Of a DNA stretch of 64,000 bases, positions 1-11,975 are shown piece by piece. The first letter of the stretch is position 1, and each line of letters starts with the position of its first letter. The DNA is from Opisthorchis felineus. Lineage: Eukaryota; Platyhelminthes; Trematoda; Opisthorchiida; Opisthorchiidae. The notes below the pieces were generated by a model. It was not told the origin of the DNA, did no database searches, and saw only the letters and a program-made list of their open reading frames with translations. The position numbers and the translations under genes were made by a program. The DNA lies in contig SJOL01002263.1 of assembly GCA_004794785.1 (NCBI GenBank), positions 301,952 to 365,951 on the forward strand, given 5' to 3'.

Positions 1-334
1 TTCAGGAATCTGACCTTCCTGACACCCAGTTTCCAAAAAGGGCGCAAGGGAGTCATGCGAAAATTATCGTGGTATGAGCCTGGTATCCGTCGCATATAAG
101 GCGCTCTCTGGCATTATATTGGGTGCGAAGCGTACTGGAAGGTGTACTGCACCAACAACACCCAAACTCATTCTTCTACCAAGTCACACGTTGTTCACCT
201 CGCGGTTTCAGCCATGGTGAAGGAGGCACGGAGAACAACATTCGTCTCAAAGGACGGTATTTCGGCAAACGTAGAACATTGCGGAGCTACCTCAGTTGAT
301 TATGCTGGATGTCCTCCACAACCAACCACAATCA
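1..334. other. left edge, unassigned
   Basis: After the LINE fragment ends near 335 the sequence changes character. A plus frame is open from 142 to 354 without any other sign of being a gene. No exon of ZSWIM8 is seen. It could be LINE 3' sequence or ordinary intron. Confidence 0.3.
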
Positions 335-1510
335 CCTCGTTACTAATCCGTTGACGCCATCCAAAACCAGCAACGCTTCTGAGGCATCGGTGGTAAAAAG
401 CCTAAAGACGCCTCATTTCATCTGTCCGCAGAGGTCACGTCTCGCAGCCACACAACAACACAGCCCTTACCGTACCCCCGTACACGTGACCCTTGGGACA
501 CAGTGATACGCCACGAATGACGCAGATTAGCAAACTTGATTCCAACCTTTGATATTCTTGCACTGACTTCATCAGACACACTTCCGTCAGACCTAATACA
601 ACTACCGAGTTCTCCACAACCTCCAGTGATTCTCCTTGAATTGTAATGGGCATGTTCAAAGATTGCACTTTGAAGGTGCTAGGCGCATGCTGAAAGACGG
701 TATGATGGTGGTCAGTTTATACAACACAGCTTGTGCTTCGCCTTGCTCTTCAAAGATGAGGGCGATGTCGTCTCCGTACTCCAGATCGACAAGGTTCTCA
801 CCAGTAACAATTGGAACACTGGAGTTTTGAAGAACTTCCAGCGTTCGTCTCATTATTTCACCAATGACGAAGTTGAACAAGAATGGAAAGAGTAGACATC
901 CTTGCCGGACACCACTTTTCGTAGGGAAGCTTTTCGAGAGCTCGACATAAACTCTAACACGCCCGGAAGCATGTGAACATAGGGACCGGATTATGTTCAC
1001 AAACTTATGGGGCATACCCTGTTGAGCAAATGTGACTAACAGCACTGACCGATCGATGGAATCGAACGCACCCTTGAAGTCAAGGAATACCAAGATTATG
1101 GATCGATTGTACATATGGCGTTGCTCTAACACCTGGTGGAGTGTGTAGATGTGGTCGACGCAGTCTGTGCCCTGTCAAAAGCCCGCTTGATGCTCACGGG
1201 TCAAGGATTCGTGTGCCGCCGTAAGACGACAGAGAATCAGTAGCGCCAGAAGTCTTGTTACAATGGGAGTCGAACTAACAACTCCGTGGTTACCCCCATT
1301 CACTGCGAGTACCCTTTTTGAAAATGGGCACTATTGTCGACTCACCCCAGTTATCTGGAACGGTCTCTTTCTCCTAGATGGACACAGATAGGCTAGACAG
1401 GCACTAACTGGGGAATTCACCACCATCCTTGAACAGAGCAAGTGGAAGGTCGTCAGGACCAGAAGCAAGGTGACGCTTGAGGTTAGTCTGCCCGTCTATG
1501 AAACAGCTGA
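335..1510 (-). mobile_element. decayed LINE (non-LTR) reverse transcriptase fragment
   Basis: Read on the minus strand, broken frames give in order SGPDDLPLALFKDGG, WGESTIVPIFKKGTRSECGN then HRGVSLV, LTREHQAGF, LVFLDFKGAFDSIDRSVLL, SGVRQGCLLFPFLFNFVI and LEYGDDIALIFEE. After these come the post-RT pieces KGHVYGGTVRAVLLCGCET and YHRCLRSVAGFGW. These are RT fingers and palm (catalytic YGDD box) and the region between RT and the 3' end, as in CR1/RTE-like trematode LINEs. Frames shift several times and stops are present, so it is dead. It lies in the same orientation as ZSWIM8, presumably in its next intron. The family name is not certain. Confidence 0.85.
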
Positions 1511-1926
1511 TACAATACGCATTACCCGTAAGGCGAAATTTCAGAATAAGGTTAATTCCGAACGGGAAGGTGACCTGGTAAGATGAAGATCGATAACAAC
1601 TGCTTTGTATCACCTCAGCTCGATTTTCGCTCTCATTTTGTCCCGTAATCGGAATTTATGGACCTAACCGATCAGTCATTTATGACAAATGAACTGTGTT
1701 TGAGTGACATACTCACAGACATATACCTGAGCTACATTCAGGACACACCAGTGTCTACGTCCTCCTAACCCCCTAAGAGAAACAACTATGGAAGTGAGAG
1801 GAAATTTTGCAGGTGATCGTACGCCGTTAGGGATCTTAACTAACGATGTTATTTTTGGTCTTACCTTTGGAATAAATCAGCAGAATCTTTTCACAGTAAG
1901 CATAAGTGTACCAGTTAAGCACATAC

Positions 1927-2205
1927 CTGAAAGGCAACCAATTGCAAATTCCGGTGTACCGTAGCATTGGCCTCGGGCTCAGCCACAAACACGGACCCGT
2001 TGGCACTCGGACCTCCAGCAAGTTTGCGAACCAACTTGGCCAGGTGGAACGTATGAAAGGCAATTGAGTCGGACAGAGGTTGGGGGGGAGGGCGTTTGAT
2101 GTGGGCAGGCCAACCGTGACAGTCATTTTCGGTCTGCATACGGAGTTGAACTGGTTCCGGTTGGGAAGTAGGCATCGTCGGTTGGTTCACGTGGGTATTT
2201 GGAGC
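1927..2205 (-). CDS. ZSWIM8: ZSWIM8 exon 14, last exon seen
   Basis: This exon is exactly 93 codons, phase 0 at both ends. It begins APNTHVNQPTMPTSQPEP (human HAPHVPNQPSEAAA). Then come SDSIAFHTFHLAKLVRKLAG (human AAHFYFELAKTVLIKAGG), SVFVAEPEA and TVHRNLQLVAFQ (human PHRNLHLCAFEIG). The acceptor is atattcacag and the donor is TTTCAG|gtatgt. The next human residues (IGLYALGLHNF) are not found down to position 1, so the following exon lies outside the window. Confidence 0.93.
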
Positions 2206-3324
2206 CTGTGAATATGGAAGGTACGAAAGTGATTGTTTTTTGTTCGTTTGTAACGGAGTCGCAAGAAGAACAAAACAGAGTTTATCGAATTAGCAACAAA
2301 AAGAACACAGTAACGGGCGACATTCGATCTTCCCCTGGAAGAAAGGGATCGAATGTTTTTTTTTAGTCGTTTGAGTACCTTGCTTACGCGCATACTGTTA
2401 GGAGGACTGTTTTCAAACAAACAAATCCACTTTGCCAACGATTGTCTTGTATACTGAAACCTTGTTTCTACATTTCAGCCTCTCATTGACATCCTGTTGG
2501 ATTGTTAGCTCTTTTTATATTCTGGTTCACCTGAATTCCATATCACGGAACGGTTTACTTGTTTGCAGTACAACTTCCTCGAAGTTGTTTGTCTTCTCCA
2601 TTCCGGTGAACTGACGAGTCTGACTGATATATCACTGGAGGACATAACACATACCCAACACCTTTTTTTTCAAACGCCGTGATCGATTTCGCACGACAGT
2701 TTACGCTAGGGGTGACAAGCAGAAACACAATACATACATTATACACTGCGAACGGAACGAATGTGCATCTGATGTAAACTGGGAACTGATGCTCATCTCA
2801 GTTTCAAGTGTTGTGTCGGTACCCGCGCCATAGGGAGCCCAAATGCTGGAAAGACACCCGTGGAAACATTAGGATACTGCTGGCCAGTACGCCACACATC
2901 AGGACCACCAGAATTTGAAAGGAAAATTCGAAGTGCCGCGAGCACAGCAGTACATTGCGGAAAGCCGTCAGATAATGTATCTGTTCTATTCACAGGTGAG
3001 TTGGCCAAGACGTATATTACTGATACTGATACTGACAAACTGCCAAGCCTACATTATCCAGCATACATCGAACCCATGACTGCTGGACAATCTGTGGAAA
3101 GCAGCAAAGCGAACAGAAGTAGTCAGTCAACAGCGCGTTAGTGCGCATGCTTGACGGGGAGTGTGAACACCGGAATGCTGCCGAGCTACCTAAGTCTAGA
3201 CAGGAGCAAGTGAAAACTCAGGAGTCTATTCGGACCAAGGACCTCCCGGTCAGCAGCCCGTGACTGAACCTTTGAGGTATCCCAGTTCGGAATGAATCAT
3301 ATAGCTCTGCAAAATTTCACTCAC
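2206..3324 (-). other. ZSWIM8 intron 13 (inferred)
   Basis: This intron is 1.1 kb. It holds a plus frame open from 2860 to 3141 overlapping a minus frame from 2793 to 3038, with no match I recognise; the overlap suggests an old repeat. Nothing else was seen. Confidence 0.5.
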
Positions 3325-3767
3325 AGCTGTTGTGGTCGCTTGGTGTGTAAGATTGGACGCAGTCATACTAGCTTGTGTATTGTACGGGTAGTCTTGTCGG
3401 ACAGGGACATAGTCGTCGTCATCGTCATCATCAGAAAACGAAGAGAACGCCGAAATAGACGGGTTGATCGTAATGGCCATACGTTTGCGGTGCCCGCGGG
3501 TAACGACCGTATCCGCGTGCATCCCTGGAGTGGGAGTTTGAGGTATTGATGGTGCGTTGTTCATCGTAGTTGAAGGACCAGAAGGAAGAGGACTCGCTGG
3601 TCCACCAACATTTGTGCCAGTGGTGGCCGCCGTGATTGTTTTTGGATTCAACAAATGCCGCCGGCAAGCGGCTGGGGAATTGTCACTACTTGTTGTTTCA
3701 GGGGCACTGGTGTCCACAGCGGCCAACCCGACTGAATGATGCTCGCGATTGCGCGAATTCCGTAGCA
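3325..3767 (-). CDS. ZSWIM8: ZSWIM8 exon 13 with the SAPETTS motif
   Basis: This exon gives 147 codons, opening LRNSRNREHHSVGLAAVD and then TSAPETTSSDNSPAACRR. Human ZSWIM8 has GMASIDSSAPETTSDSSP at the matching place, a rare island of identity in a disordered region. Downstream are SFSDDDDDDDYVPV, an acidic patch like the human SISSSSSDS region, and a Thr/Ala tail. The acceptor is cgttgcgcag. The donor ACAGCT|gtgagt at 3324 is chosen because it ends in phase 0, as the next exon needs. The frame stays open to 3250 if it is not used. Confidence 0.88.
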
Positions 3768-6700
3768 CTGCGCAACGGAATGTGTCCGACCACGTCTGTG
3801 TGTAAGATAAAGAGAAGTACATCGGTGTGAACGGTTTGACAGAAGGGGCTGGTTATTAGGAAAATATACAGATTTAAAAAGTTGGTCCTAAATCGACCAT
3901 CCAGTTCTGTGGATAGCACAACGCACAATTGGAACGGGGGCGAATTAGGTGTCAGGCAGGACCGCCACCCTGTTAGCCAAGACGGGGTCAACGGTAAACA
4001 CAAGCTCATAGTCTCTACAATATTCGGTAGATTGTTCTAACAGGTCCGTAGATTCCTGCACTTCATAGGCACAGAAGTGCTCCTATGGCAGTCATTTCAG
4101 AAATCGGTTGACTTCAAGATGGTGGGTCGTGCAATCGTGAATGAAGTTCGGATTCTGAAATAAGCCAAGCTATCTACCAGAAAAATGCACAAAAGTTGCC
4201 TACGCAAATATAAGTGCATTCCCGAACGATATCTAAAACATTTTCTGGTCGTCACCAAATCTTTTAACGGGAGGTCGGCTTCCAATGTGTTCTGTCAGGC
4301 GACGTGCACTTTTAAATTACAATCCACGGGGTGCCACCATTAATCTCTTCAGGCCAGGTTACCGCGCACTCGCTAAAATTTGGATACATGCTGTTGGTGC
4401 GGTCGTATCAAAACATGAACTAGATGCTTACCTCAGAAATTCGCATGGATGGATCATTCGCTAAGTGAGGTTTAACTGCTTCTCACACTCGGATACACTT
4501 TTTCAGTGTTAGACGTGGTCGGCTTCCGTCAAACGAAAATCGAGAAACAACAATAGCAAGGGCGAGGGGGACCAACCGCGGCGTGAGTGCCCAAAAGAAT
4601 GTAATTCAAAAGTGCGTGATATGACAAGCTTACACGAGCTCTTCAGTACAGAGGTTCTGACAGATACCGTTTTAAATCATCGTACGAACGTGCCACCAGC
4701 CTTTAAGTGCATGCCAAAGTTGAGAGGACCATGTACGTTGTAGGATAACTGATTGTTTTCGCTTCACTCGACTGCTTTACTGCAGACCTTCTGCGACCAT
4801 GACCAGGCAGACAAGCCGCATTTCTAAATCATGCTCTTCATACTGCGGCACGTCCAGCATATGATTGGATCGGTGGCTCCAACGAAGGTCATACCACGCT
4901 CTCTTACCAAGCTGCCTCACCGTACTTTACTGTTCAAGGTAACAATGAAGCTAGATACCACATCGGTATTATGCAAAGTAAAATACAACCACGGACACCA
5001 TCAAACGCGAAGGCCAGATTACATCATCCCGTGCTAGTGTTAGGATTGCTCCCGAAGTGAGCTGACCCTGATCGAGTTACTTAAAGTTCAGTGAACCGGA
5101 GCTGACGAAAATCAACCTGACAGCATGACTGTGCGAATGCAACCTTCAATATCATAAATGTCTGACCACGGCCCTCAAGATTCGGTGTCAATCCATTAGT
5201 GGACCTACTCACGGTATCTAGATATCCCAACTCAACTCAAACCGTTGATCAGAGGATCAATGACTCTCGTTTTTACATAAATATACACACTCAAGATAAG
5301 AAACTACACAAATCTGGGTTCTGCGTCGGCCAGAGACATACTTGTCTGCATATGCAGGCCTTTCAGCAAGCTTACGCCAACAACTTTCAGAACCACCACC
5401 AGAATGCCACCATGTGCAATCGCGTTTCAAATACTGCGGATGCGCAGAATGGCCTCGTACATCAGCAGAATTATGGCAAACAGAGTGCAAAGGGTTGCAA
5501 GACATCTGGTGGATGGGTTACAGAATGTGAAGTATGAAGACACACTGGGAATCCTGATTCCATACCCCCAATGTTAACGCCTAGTGACAAGTGACCTGAC
5601 AAATAAAAAGAGGGAACTTGGAGCCACAAGTACCAGTCGACCTGCCGCCACGCAATAGTGGCTGAAATGGGGGATATTTTTTCACTCCTAGAAAGGATAG
5701 CGTCTGAAGGCCTTCTACGGCTTTCAGGTTATCACGCAGAGTTGTTAATATATAAAACCTGCAAAAAGCTGTTGTGGTGAAAGAGGTTGAAGAGAGCACT
5801 TTCAAATACAAAGTAGATGAAAGCACAATAGCACCGGTTTCAGTAGTGACTACCGAGAAAAAAAAGACAAACGATGAGACGGGGCTCACATGATTTTCCA
5901 ATTACCCTTTACGAACTGAATACTGGATACTATGCGTCAGCCGTCTTGATAAGACATGAGGTCAAATGGGTAAATTCACCTGGGCGGAATGAAGCATAAT
6001 TTGGGTGGAAATGAATCATCGATGGAAATGTCCCAAGTCGCGCAATCTAAAAGTAACTGTCCGCCGAGGCAGGATAGCAAAAGGCGTGCATTGAAGTGGA
6101 GAACTCAATCAAACAACCAAACATATGTTCAAATCTTGGCTGAAATGCGCAATCCACTTTCATGTGCATCCTAAGTGACCTATATGTATTTCTTGGCAAA
6201 CGGTTTGGATAAAAATATTCGATTGTGGTGGTTGGCTGCGAGCGAGCTCGCGATAAACGAAACGATTCTAAGCGGTAGTGGTGGCTAAGGAAACAATCAG
6301 CTATTAAAGAAATAAGCTGACGGATTGAGTAGTCCAAAAATGATTTCCACCTATTCACCGAGAAAACAGCACACCAGCAGATACAGGCATCAGCTTACAC
6401 TAAACGTGCCAGCTGAAGGTTCGGTCAAAAGCGACTTCTTTTGAAGGTAACTTGTCAAGATAAAGAAGAAACAACCAAAACTGGTGTTTTCCGAACAGTG
6501 TTCTCTCCAAAACCAGAAAAATTGTATCCAATGTTTCAGGCTGGGAAGGTTATATAATTTATTCATGTTAGAAAAAAACATGTCAAGCATGAGTCCAAAT
6601 GTCTGGCAAAACACTACCGCCAAGGAAGCATACGCATAGCCTGCTAAGGATGGGAACTGCAATCCATCAGCAGTACGGTTAAACCATGAGGACGGTCGTC

Positions 6701-7621
6701 CGGAACAAATTTATGGGCCATTGTGTTTTCGAAACTCCGAGATAACACCAAGCAAAGTAATAATGATAATAACCGTTCAGCTGTAACACGCTTTCGGTGA
6801 TGAGATGCCAAGCAAGCCGGAGGAAGCACGAGGACTAAGATACTGTCAGGTTAACCGAGTCTGAACAGGAGTAGTCGAGATGCAGGGGTTGGGTTCGAAC
6901 CATGGACCTTCCGGTGAGTAAGTTCGCGCCTTGACAACTGAGCCATTTAGAGCCAGGCGAGGCACGGAGACGCTAACCTGAGCGTCTGCCACAACATGCA
7001 AAGATAGCCCAAACTTCGGGAGATATGGATGGATATTTCTTGTGCGAACCAAACAAAAACCAACCACATTTGCAAACTCTTACTTTGGAGTCAGACACAG
7101 TGTCAGTGTCCTCGCTGGTTGATAACGGATCGTAAACTCGTGTTTCGTTACATTGGATTAGATTGAACTGGGATGTAATACGATCCTGCGAAGCCTCCTC
7201 AACCGAATCGCTGAAGCCTTGCCCCGAATGTACAGTTGCTTGATTTGTATAGGGAAGAAGACAAAAACACTGGTTTGTTGCCAAGGGAATCGAAAGCATG
7301 CTACTCAATGTTAAGGAATACAACCAACTGGGAAGCAAACCTCAAGATCAAGAACCTAGGCTTATCAGTCAATGAAGGCTTACACCTTGGTTACGGCTTC
7401 GAACGACCTGAATGTGCGACCTGTTGGAAACAGCAAACGACCGGTATGAAGAAGGTAGCATACTAGGAGTTAGGAAAGTTGTGTCGTGCAGATGGATTGA
7501 GCAAGTGATGCGACTGTCACAAGGCAGTCATAGTCTAAAGGCGGGAAAATACGTGGGTTTGGTCTGACTAGAGATGTCTTCAGCCAAACAGAAACGACAT
7601 GTTGGGACAAAGTGAACCTAC
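3768..7621 (-). other. ZSWIM8 intron 12 (inferred)
   Basis: This intron is 3.85 kb. It holds a minus SINE at 6759 to 6950. Open frames overlap on both strands between 5199 and 5537, which looks like a decayed repeat rather than a gene. From 3768 to 5190 I see nothing. A small unseen exon is possible but is not required by phase. Confidence 0.5.
6759..6950 (-). repeat. tRNA-derived SINE, minus copy
   Basis: Read on the minus strand, the tRNA-like head is degraded (aaatggctcagttgtc). It is followed by a B-box-like ggttcgaacccaacccc, the CTCCTGTTCAGACTCGG body, and a 3' end of gctgaacggttattatcatta, a short TTA-type tail. It sits in ZSWIM8 intron 12. Confidence 0.85.
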
Positions 7622-8060
7622 TTGAATCTACGGCTTCGGCTACTTTTGATGGATAGTTTACAGTGGAAGTCGTCGGTTCGGCCAGTTGTTGGGTGGGAAG
7701 GCCTGAATTCGCGGGCTGCAATGGTTCCGAGTGGTGTGTTACCACTGGGTTGACTGCAACATCCAGTGGGTCTAACGTTTGATGCTCGTGACCTGAGCCG
7801 AAACCCGGGGACGACAACATTAAAGGAAGTGACGCAGAAGGATGCAAAGGCAAGGTGTGTAACTGGTTAGGAACATCTACGAAAGTGGACAGCTCAGTAT
7901 TGTGAACTTCTCGGTTTTCGGTTTGGCCGGACTGACCAGCAGCTTGCTGATCGCTCACATCATACCGCATCAGGTCTCGTGGAGGTAAGGATAAACAGGC
8001 CCAGAGTGGAGGTGCTTTGAAGTGAGGATTGTACCGAAGATCTATGAGATGGACCAGTAT
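7622..8060 (-). CDS. ZSWIM8: ZSWIM8 exon 12
   Basis: This exon follows a 95-bp intron. It starts ILVHLIDLRYNPHFKAPPLW, aligned with human ILDKLLDRESQTHKPQTLSP, and then runs as a disordered Pro/Ser/Thr/Gln-rich stretch of about 120 residues. The acceptor is actttacag. The donor TTCAA|gtaggt at 7621 is inferred. It is supported by phase: the single spare A plus TG at 3767 makes Met and leads to LRNSRNREHHSVG. The open frame itself continues to 7470, so the exact 3' end is the weakest point, and a further small exon between 7621 and 3768 cannot be excluded. Confidence 0.8.
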
Positions 8061-8155
8061 CTGTAAAGTAAAAATGGCACAGAGAGAAGTGGATGGGATG
8101 GAACAACCGACAGAGGTCAGAAAAATCCAGAGATACGTGTTAGGTAGGCACTTAC

Positions 8156-8757
8156 TCGGTCCAATTTGGCAACATCGTCCCGGTAGTGCCGCAGTAGGTA
8201 AACAACCAAAGCATCGTGGTGAGCCCACTGACCCTCGATAAAATATGGATATGTGGCTTGTGGAACACGGGAGCGCAACCCAATAACCGTCAAGGTGACC
8301 AAAAAACCGAGCTCTGCGTCTGACACCACGGCGTCTTGCAAGGCCGCTAGATCGAGTGTTTCCAGATAACTACTACTTTTCGTCCACGAATCTCTCGCAT
8401 CCTTCCTACAACGGTGGCTGCTGACTACGAGTGGAAGATCAGGACCAGCTAGAATTGCACCAGTAGCGAGCACAGGACATGAAGTGATGCCATCTGAGTT
8501 TGAATTATCGCCTCCAGACGAATCACTCGGTTCGCGTTCGGCCGACTGTTGGGCTCTAGAAGTGCTAGTTCTGTTTAGACCGGTCACGGAGGAAGCTCCG
8601 TCTGCACTAGCTCCACCATCATCAAACGAGCCATGAGAATCGGGCAGACCCGTAGTGGGAACGGGATTTGTGAGACTGGCAAGCACTTCCGATGTGGGGC
8701 GTGTGCCAACGAGCTGATGGAATATGTAACCGGCCAGGTTATACGGCACGATAATGT
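8156..8757 (-). CDS. ZSWIM8: ZSWIM8 exon 11
   Basis: This exon gives 200 codons beginning DIIVPYNLAGYIFHQLVG (human RPVLPLMLASFIFDVLC). A Ser/Asp-rich linker follows. Then comes DAVVSDAELGFLVTLTVIGL (human DEELGFEAAVAALGM) and WAHHDALVVYLLRHYRDDVA then KLDR (human GDLALALMITYKDDQAKLKK). The acceptor is attttcag and the donor is GACCGA|gtaagt; it ends in phase 0. The helical-repeat regions at both ends are well conserved and only the linker is not. Confidence 0.95.
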
Positions 8758-9677
8758 CTGAAAATGGGGAAACTCGACAATAACTCAATAAAATCCAGAG
8801 CAGATAAAAACTTGAAGGGATAAAAAGTATTGACTGATTTTGTAAACGGAATAGCAACGGTTTGGCGACCACGACCGATTGCAAGGAGCTGGGAGTTTTA
8901 ATCACACGTTCCAGTATGGATTACTACAATAGCCATAACCCGTCATTCTGTCTAAATCCACGTGACGTTACACGACTGATACGTCGAAACAGTTGGAGGG
9001 GACTAATTAGGGAAAGAATGATTTGACAAGCAGAAAACGACATTGGGTTCGATACCATGGCAACTAGGAATGTAGTGACGCTAGAACAATTCCAATGCAT
9101 GCACCCAACGTGCAGCCGAAAGCCTCATGGTCGTTACCACGGAACGTTGCAAGCTACAACAACAATCACCAGTGTATGTATGCATTAAAAAAACCGACAA
9201 CCACTTAAGACACCCTCGATCAGAAGTAACGGTCTCACTGGTTTAAATAAGTCTGTACAGTTATACATCAATCTCTCATTCGGTCCACGTGAATGTCGTT
9301 CAATATCAATAAACGAGAAGCGAATCTATTGAGGTTCTAACGTCGCCTAATCCAATCCAAACTAATTAATTACTTCCACCTCTGAATCAGACACGCTGCA
9401 CGGAATTGTAGATCACAGAAATTCTAGCTAAGCAAGAGAAAGTTCCCAGGCAAACGTCATTGTTCAATAGCAGTGTCGGTGTACTACCTGTTACAACCTA
9501 AAACTGTCGCGCTTACGTAACTAGAAACACTAACAAATAAGCCAAACGAGAGTTTAAAGCTATTTTCAGGACTATGTAGCAGCACAGTACGAAGAACCAA
9601 ATGATATTCAGAGAAAAGGGAAACGGTAATAAAAAACTGATGTGAATAACTTCGGGTTCAATAATTATGGACATTAC
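8758..9677 (-). other. ZSWIM8 intron 10
   Basis: This intron is 0.9 kb, AT-rich, with short poly-A runs. No repeat or open frame of note was seen. Confidence 0.6.
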
Positions 9678-10143
9678 CCGTGTGGTAGGTGGAAAGACTT
9701 CGAGCTAGCATGTTGGCTTCGTAACGTATACTCTTCAGTACATGGGGACAAGCCGCATGAAGTGGTAACCGACAAAGACGACTAACGAGGGCGACTTCTT
9801 GATCGAACAACCGAACTTCAAGCGTCGGACTCTGAGTAGGCGGTCGTGGAAGGCTGAGACCATAGAAACCCAAACGGAATGCAAGTTCGATGTCGATACA
9901 CGTCCATTCATCTTTGATTGATTGGAAACTCAACTGACCAGGCTGTTGAGCGACAGGCGACGCAGTTTCATCCAAATGAAGATTCACCAGTGTTGGATCT
10001 GGGCCCCGAAAAGTGAGTAGAGTTCGCCCACTGCTTGTGATACGGTTGGTTGAAGAAAGGTTGGCCACATTTGACACAGTCTCGTTGTAACTGCGAGTGA
10101 GGCACTCCATGAGATATCGGATTTGGTCCAGTAACTGGCTGAC
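9678..10143 (-). CDS. ZSWIM8: ZSWIM8 exon 10
   Basis: This exon gives 155 codons. The start VSQLLDQIRYLMECLTRS aligns with the human NTLSKAAFLLTVLSE helix. After an insertion comes IDIELAFRLGFYGLSLPRPP (human HNLAFRVGMFALELQRPP), then LEVRLFDQEVALVSRL (human LEVKLAYQESEVAALL) and IRYEANMLARSLSTYHT (human MRCRAEELREG). The acceptor is gtgttctag and the donor is CACGG|gtaatg. The one spare G joins AC of the next exon to make Asp. Confidence 0.94.
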
Positions 10144-11525
10144 CTAGAACACAATAAGCACAAGCATGCAGGTTCCAAAAGAACATTCAAACCAAATAAC
10201 GTTAAATGAACATGTGGGGAAAAGTCATTAAAACAACCACAGGACTGGTCAGCTGCATTCAATAGATTTTATGCAAACGCAGTGGCCTATTTGAAGAGAG
10301 CATAGAAAAACGAACTGTTGCACGATAAATCGGGTATATTTCGCCGTCTCTTGCATTACATACTCCGCCGCAAGGATGGATAACTACCGGTTTGTGGACC
10401 CCATTGACACGGGGTTCCTACAGTAAGTCTGTACCTCTCTCCAAACTCTCGATTCTTCTTTCACGTTTGTGTGGCAATTAAGCATGAGTATTTACTGTCG
10501 GTGTATTATTCTCAATGACGACCACGATGACGATAAAGAAATGAGAAGACATTGATGCAACGCCTTAGCATCAAGCATTAATTTAGTGGAATATCTAGTG
10601 CCATGATAGCTCAGCCGCATATGCAAAAGGACCGACCAAAATGAATTAATTCCTCAGTGACATGTCACCAGGTTTCATCGGTCCTATCTTTTACATTGAT
10701 AGCTGAAGAATCGGCGGGGCTGATCCTTACGACTACTGAACACCGGCAAACACACGCAGTATTCAGTGATTGTAAAACTGATTTTCAATCAGAGGTCTGT
10801 TTGCTAGCACGACCACATCAGCGTCTAACTTATTTGTGTTTACACAACAAACATACTATATCCAAGGTAATATATATTTGTAAAGAAGGCCGTGTGTTTC
10901 TCCATCCATTTGAATAAATTAAGTCTCGTTCTTCTTGTAGGGGAAAGCTTTTCTAGGGAGGTTGTGAAATGGTACGGAAAATTGATGTCATCACAGATTC
11001 CCTATCTGGGTACCACAGTTAGGACCAATATGCTTAGTTGACGACGGTGTGTACGGAGGGACGTCACCCTGAATCCGAGGGTATAGAAAAATGAAGGTCG
11101 TGGAAGATCAAGATGCAATAGCGTGATTGGTTATGTGACGTCATTCCGTCAGTGACATGTTTTGCAACTGGAGTCTGTTGTCCACACGATTGCGTACTTT
11201 ATGACAGGGATGAAATTCCAGAACAAATGATATTCTTCACTGAGGAAAAATCACAAAGAGTTTGTTTCCCATCTTCGACCATCTCCCACTTTCAATGGAA
11301 GAGTGCTTCTTCTAGATACCAGCTACTAGCAGTAAACAGAACTGTGGTAGCTAGAGCCAATTCACAAGGTATTTAACAAAGCAACTGATTGATTGCCTAA
11401 TACATACTTCGAATGGCGACTCATCACACAGAATAAATAAGAGCCCACTGGGAGTGAATACAATTAAAGTAGGCTTTTCGCTGACCGAAATTGTGCTAGC
11501 CCAACCTAAAAGATGGTTAACATAC
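10144..11525 (-). other. ZSWIM8 intron 9
   Basis: This intron is 1.4 kb. Plus frames open at 10657 to 10917 and 11152 to 11376 have no match I know and no splice support. Nothing else was seen. Confidence 0.5.
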
Positions 11526-11975
11526 CTTAGTTGACCAGGTGAGTGCCTTGCTATTGACCTGATTCTCCGGAACGCCGTTGTAGTCTTGCATGATCGCGGC
11601 TCCAGGATTCGGTTTTTTCAACCTGTTGTTATCTCCAGTTGTTTGGGAAGCAGCTGGAAGCGATGAGCTGTAGGCAGATGAGCCATGTACAACTGTATTT
11701 CCAGCGACTTTCTTTTGACGCCGTGCATTGAGATCATACACACGACCTACATTTGACTCAGAATTAGCATCACCTAGCGCGCCCGAATCTGGCTGGTTAA
11801 AAACCGACTTGGTCGGTTTTATCGACGTGCCCACCACCTCGAAAGTGGCCTTTTCCAAATCGGCAAGAAATTGTGGGCTCAAATATAGGAGGCGACAGGC
11901 AACGTAGCGAGCCCAAAGCAGTGACTGTTTGGTTTGTCCATGGGCGTCCAGTGCTTGGAAGCGGGCGAATGCAAG
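11526..11975 (-). CDS. ZSWIM8: ZSWIM8 exon 9
   Basis: This exon is exactly 150 codons, phase 0 at both ends. It begins LAFARFQALDAHGQ and continues LLWARYVACRLLYLSPQFLA (human VLFACAEALHAHG then the SRLTVELAQDLLANP helix). After this comes a low-complexity basic and Ser-rich linker with NARRQKKVAG, similar in place and character to the human KGKKNK linker, and it closes ALTWSTK (human RQTWVAT). The acceptor is tttctag and the donor is ACTAAG|gtatgt. The N-terminal 30 residues are read in a different frame from the longest open frame seen on the same DNA. Confidence 0.9.

Noticed and set aside
5199..5537. Overlapping frames of 112 (+) and 82 (-) codons
   Set aside because: Both strands are open over the same bases and there is a weak likeness to 38214 to 38255. 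A decayed repeat is more likely, but there was not enough to define one.
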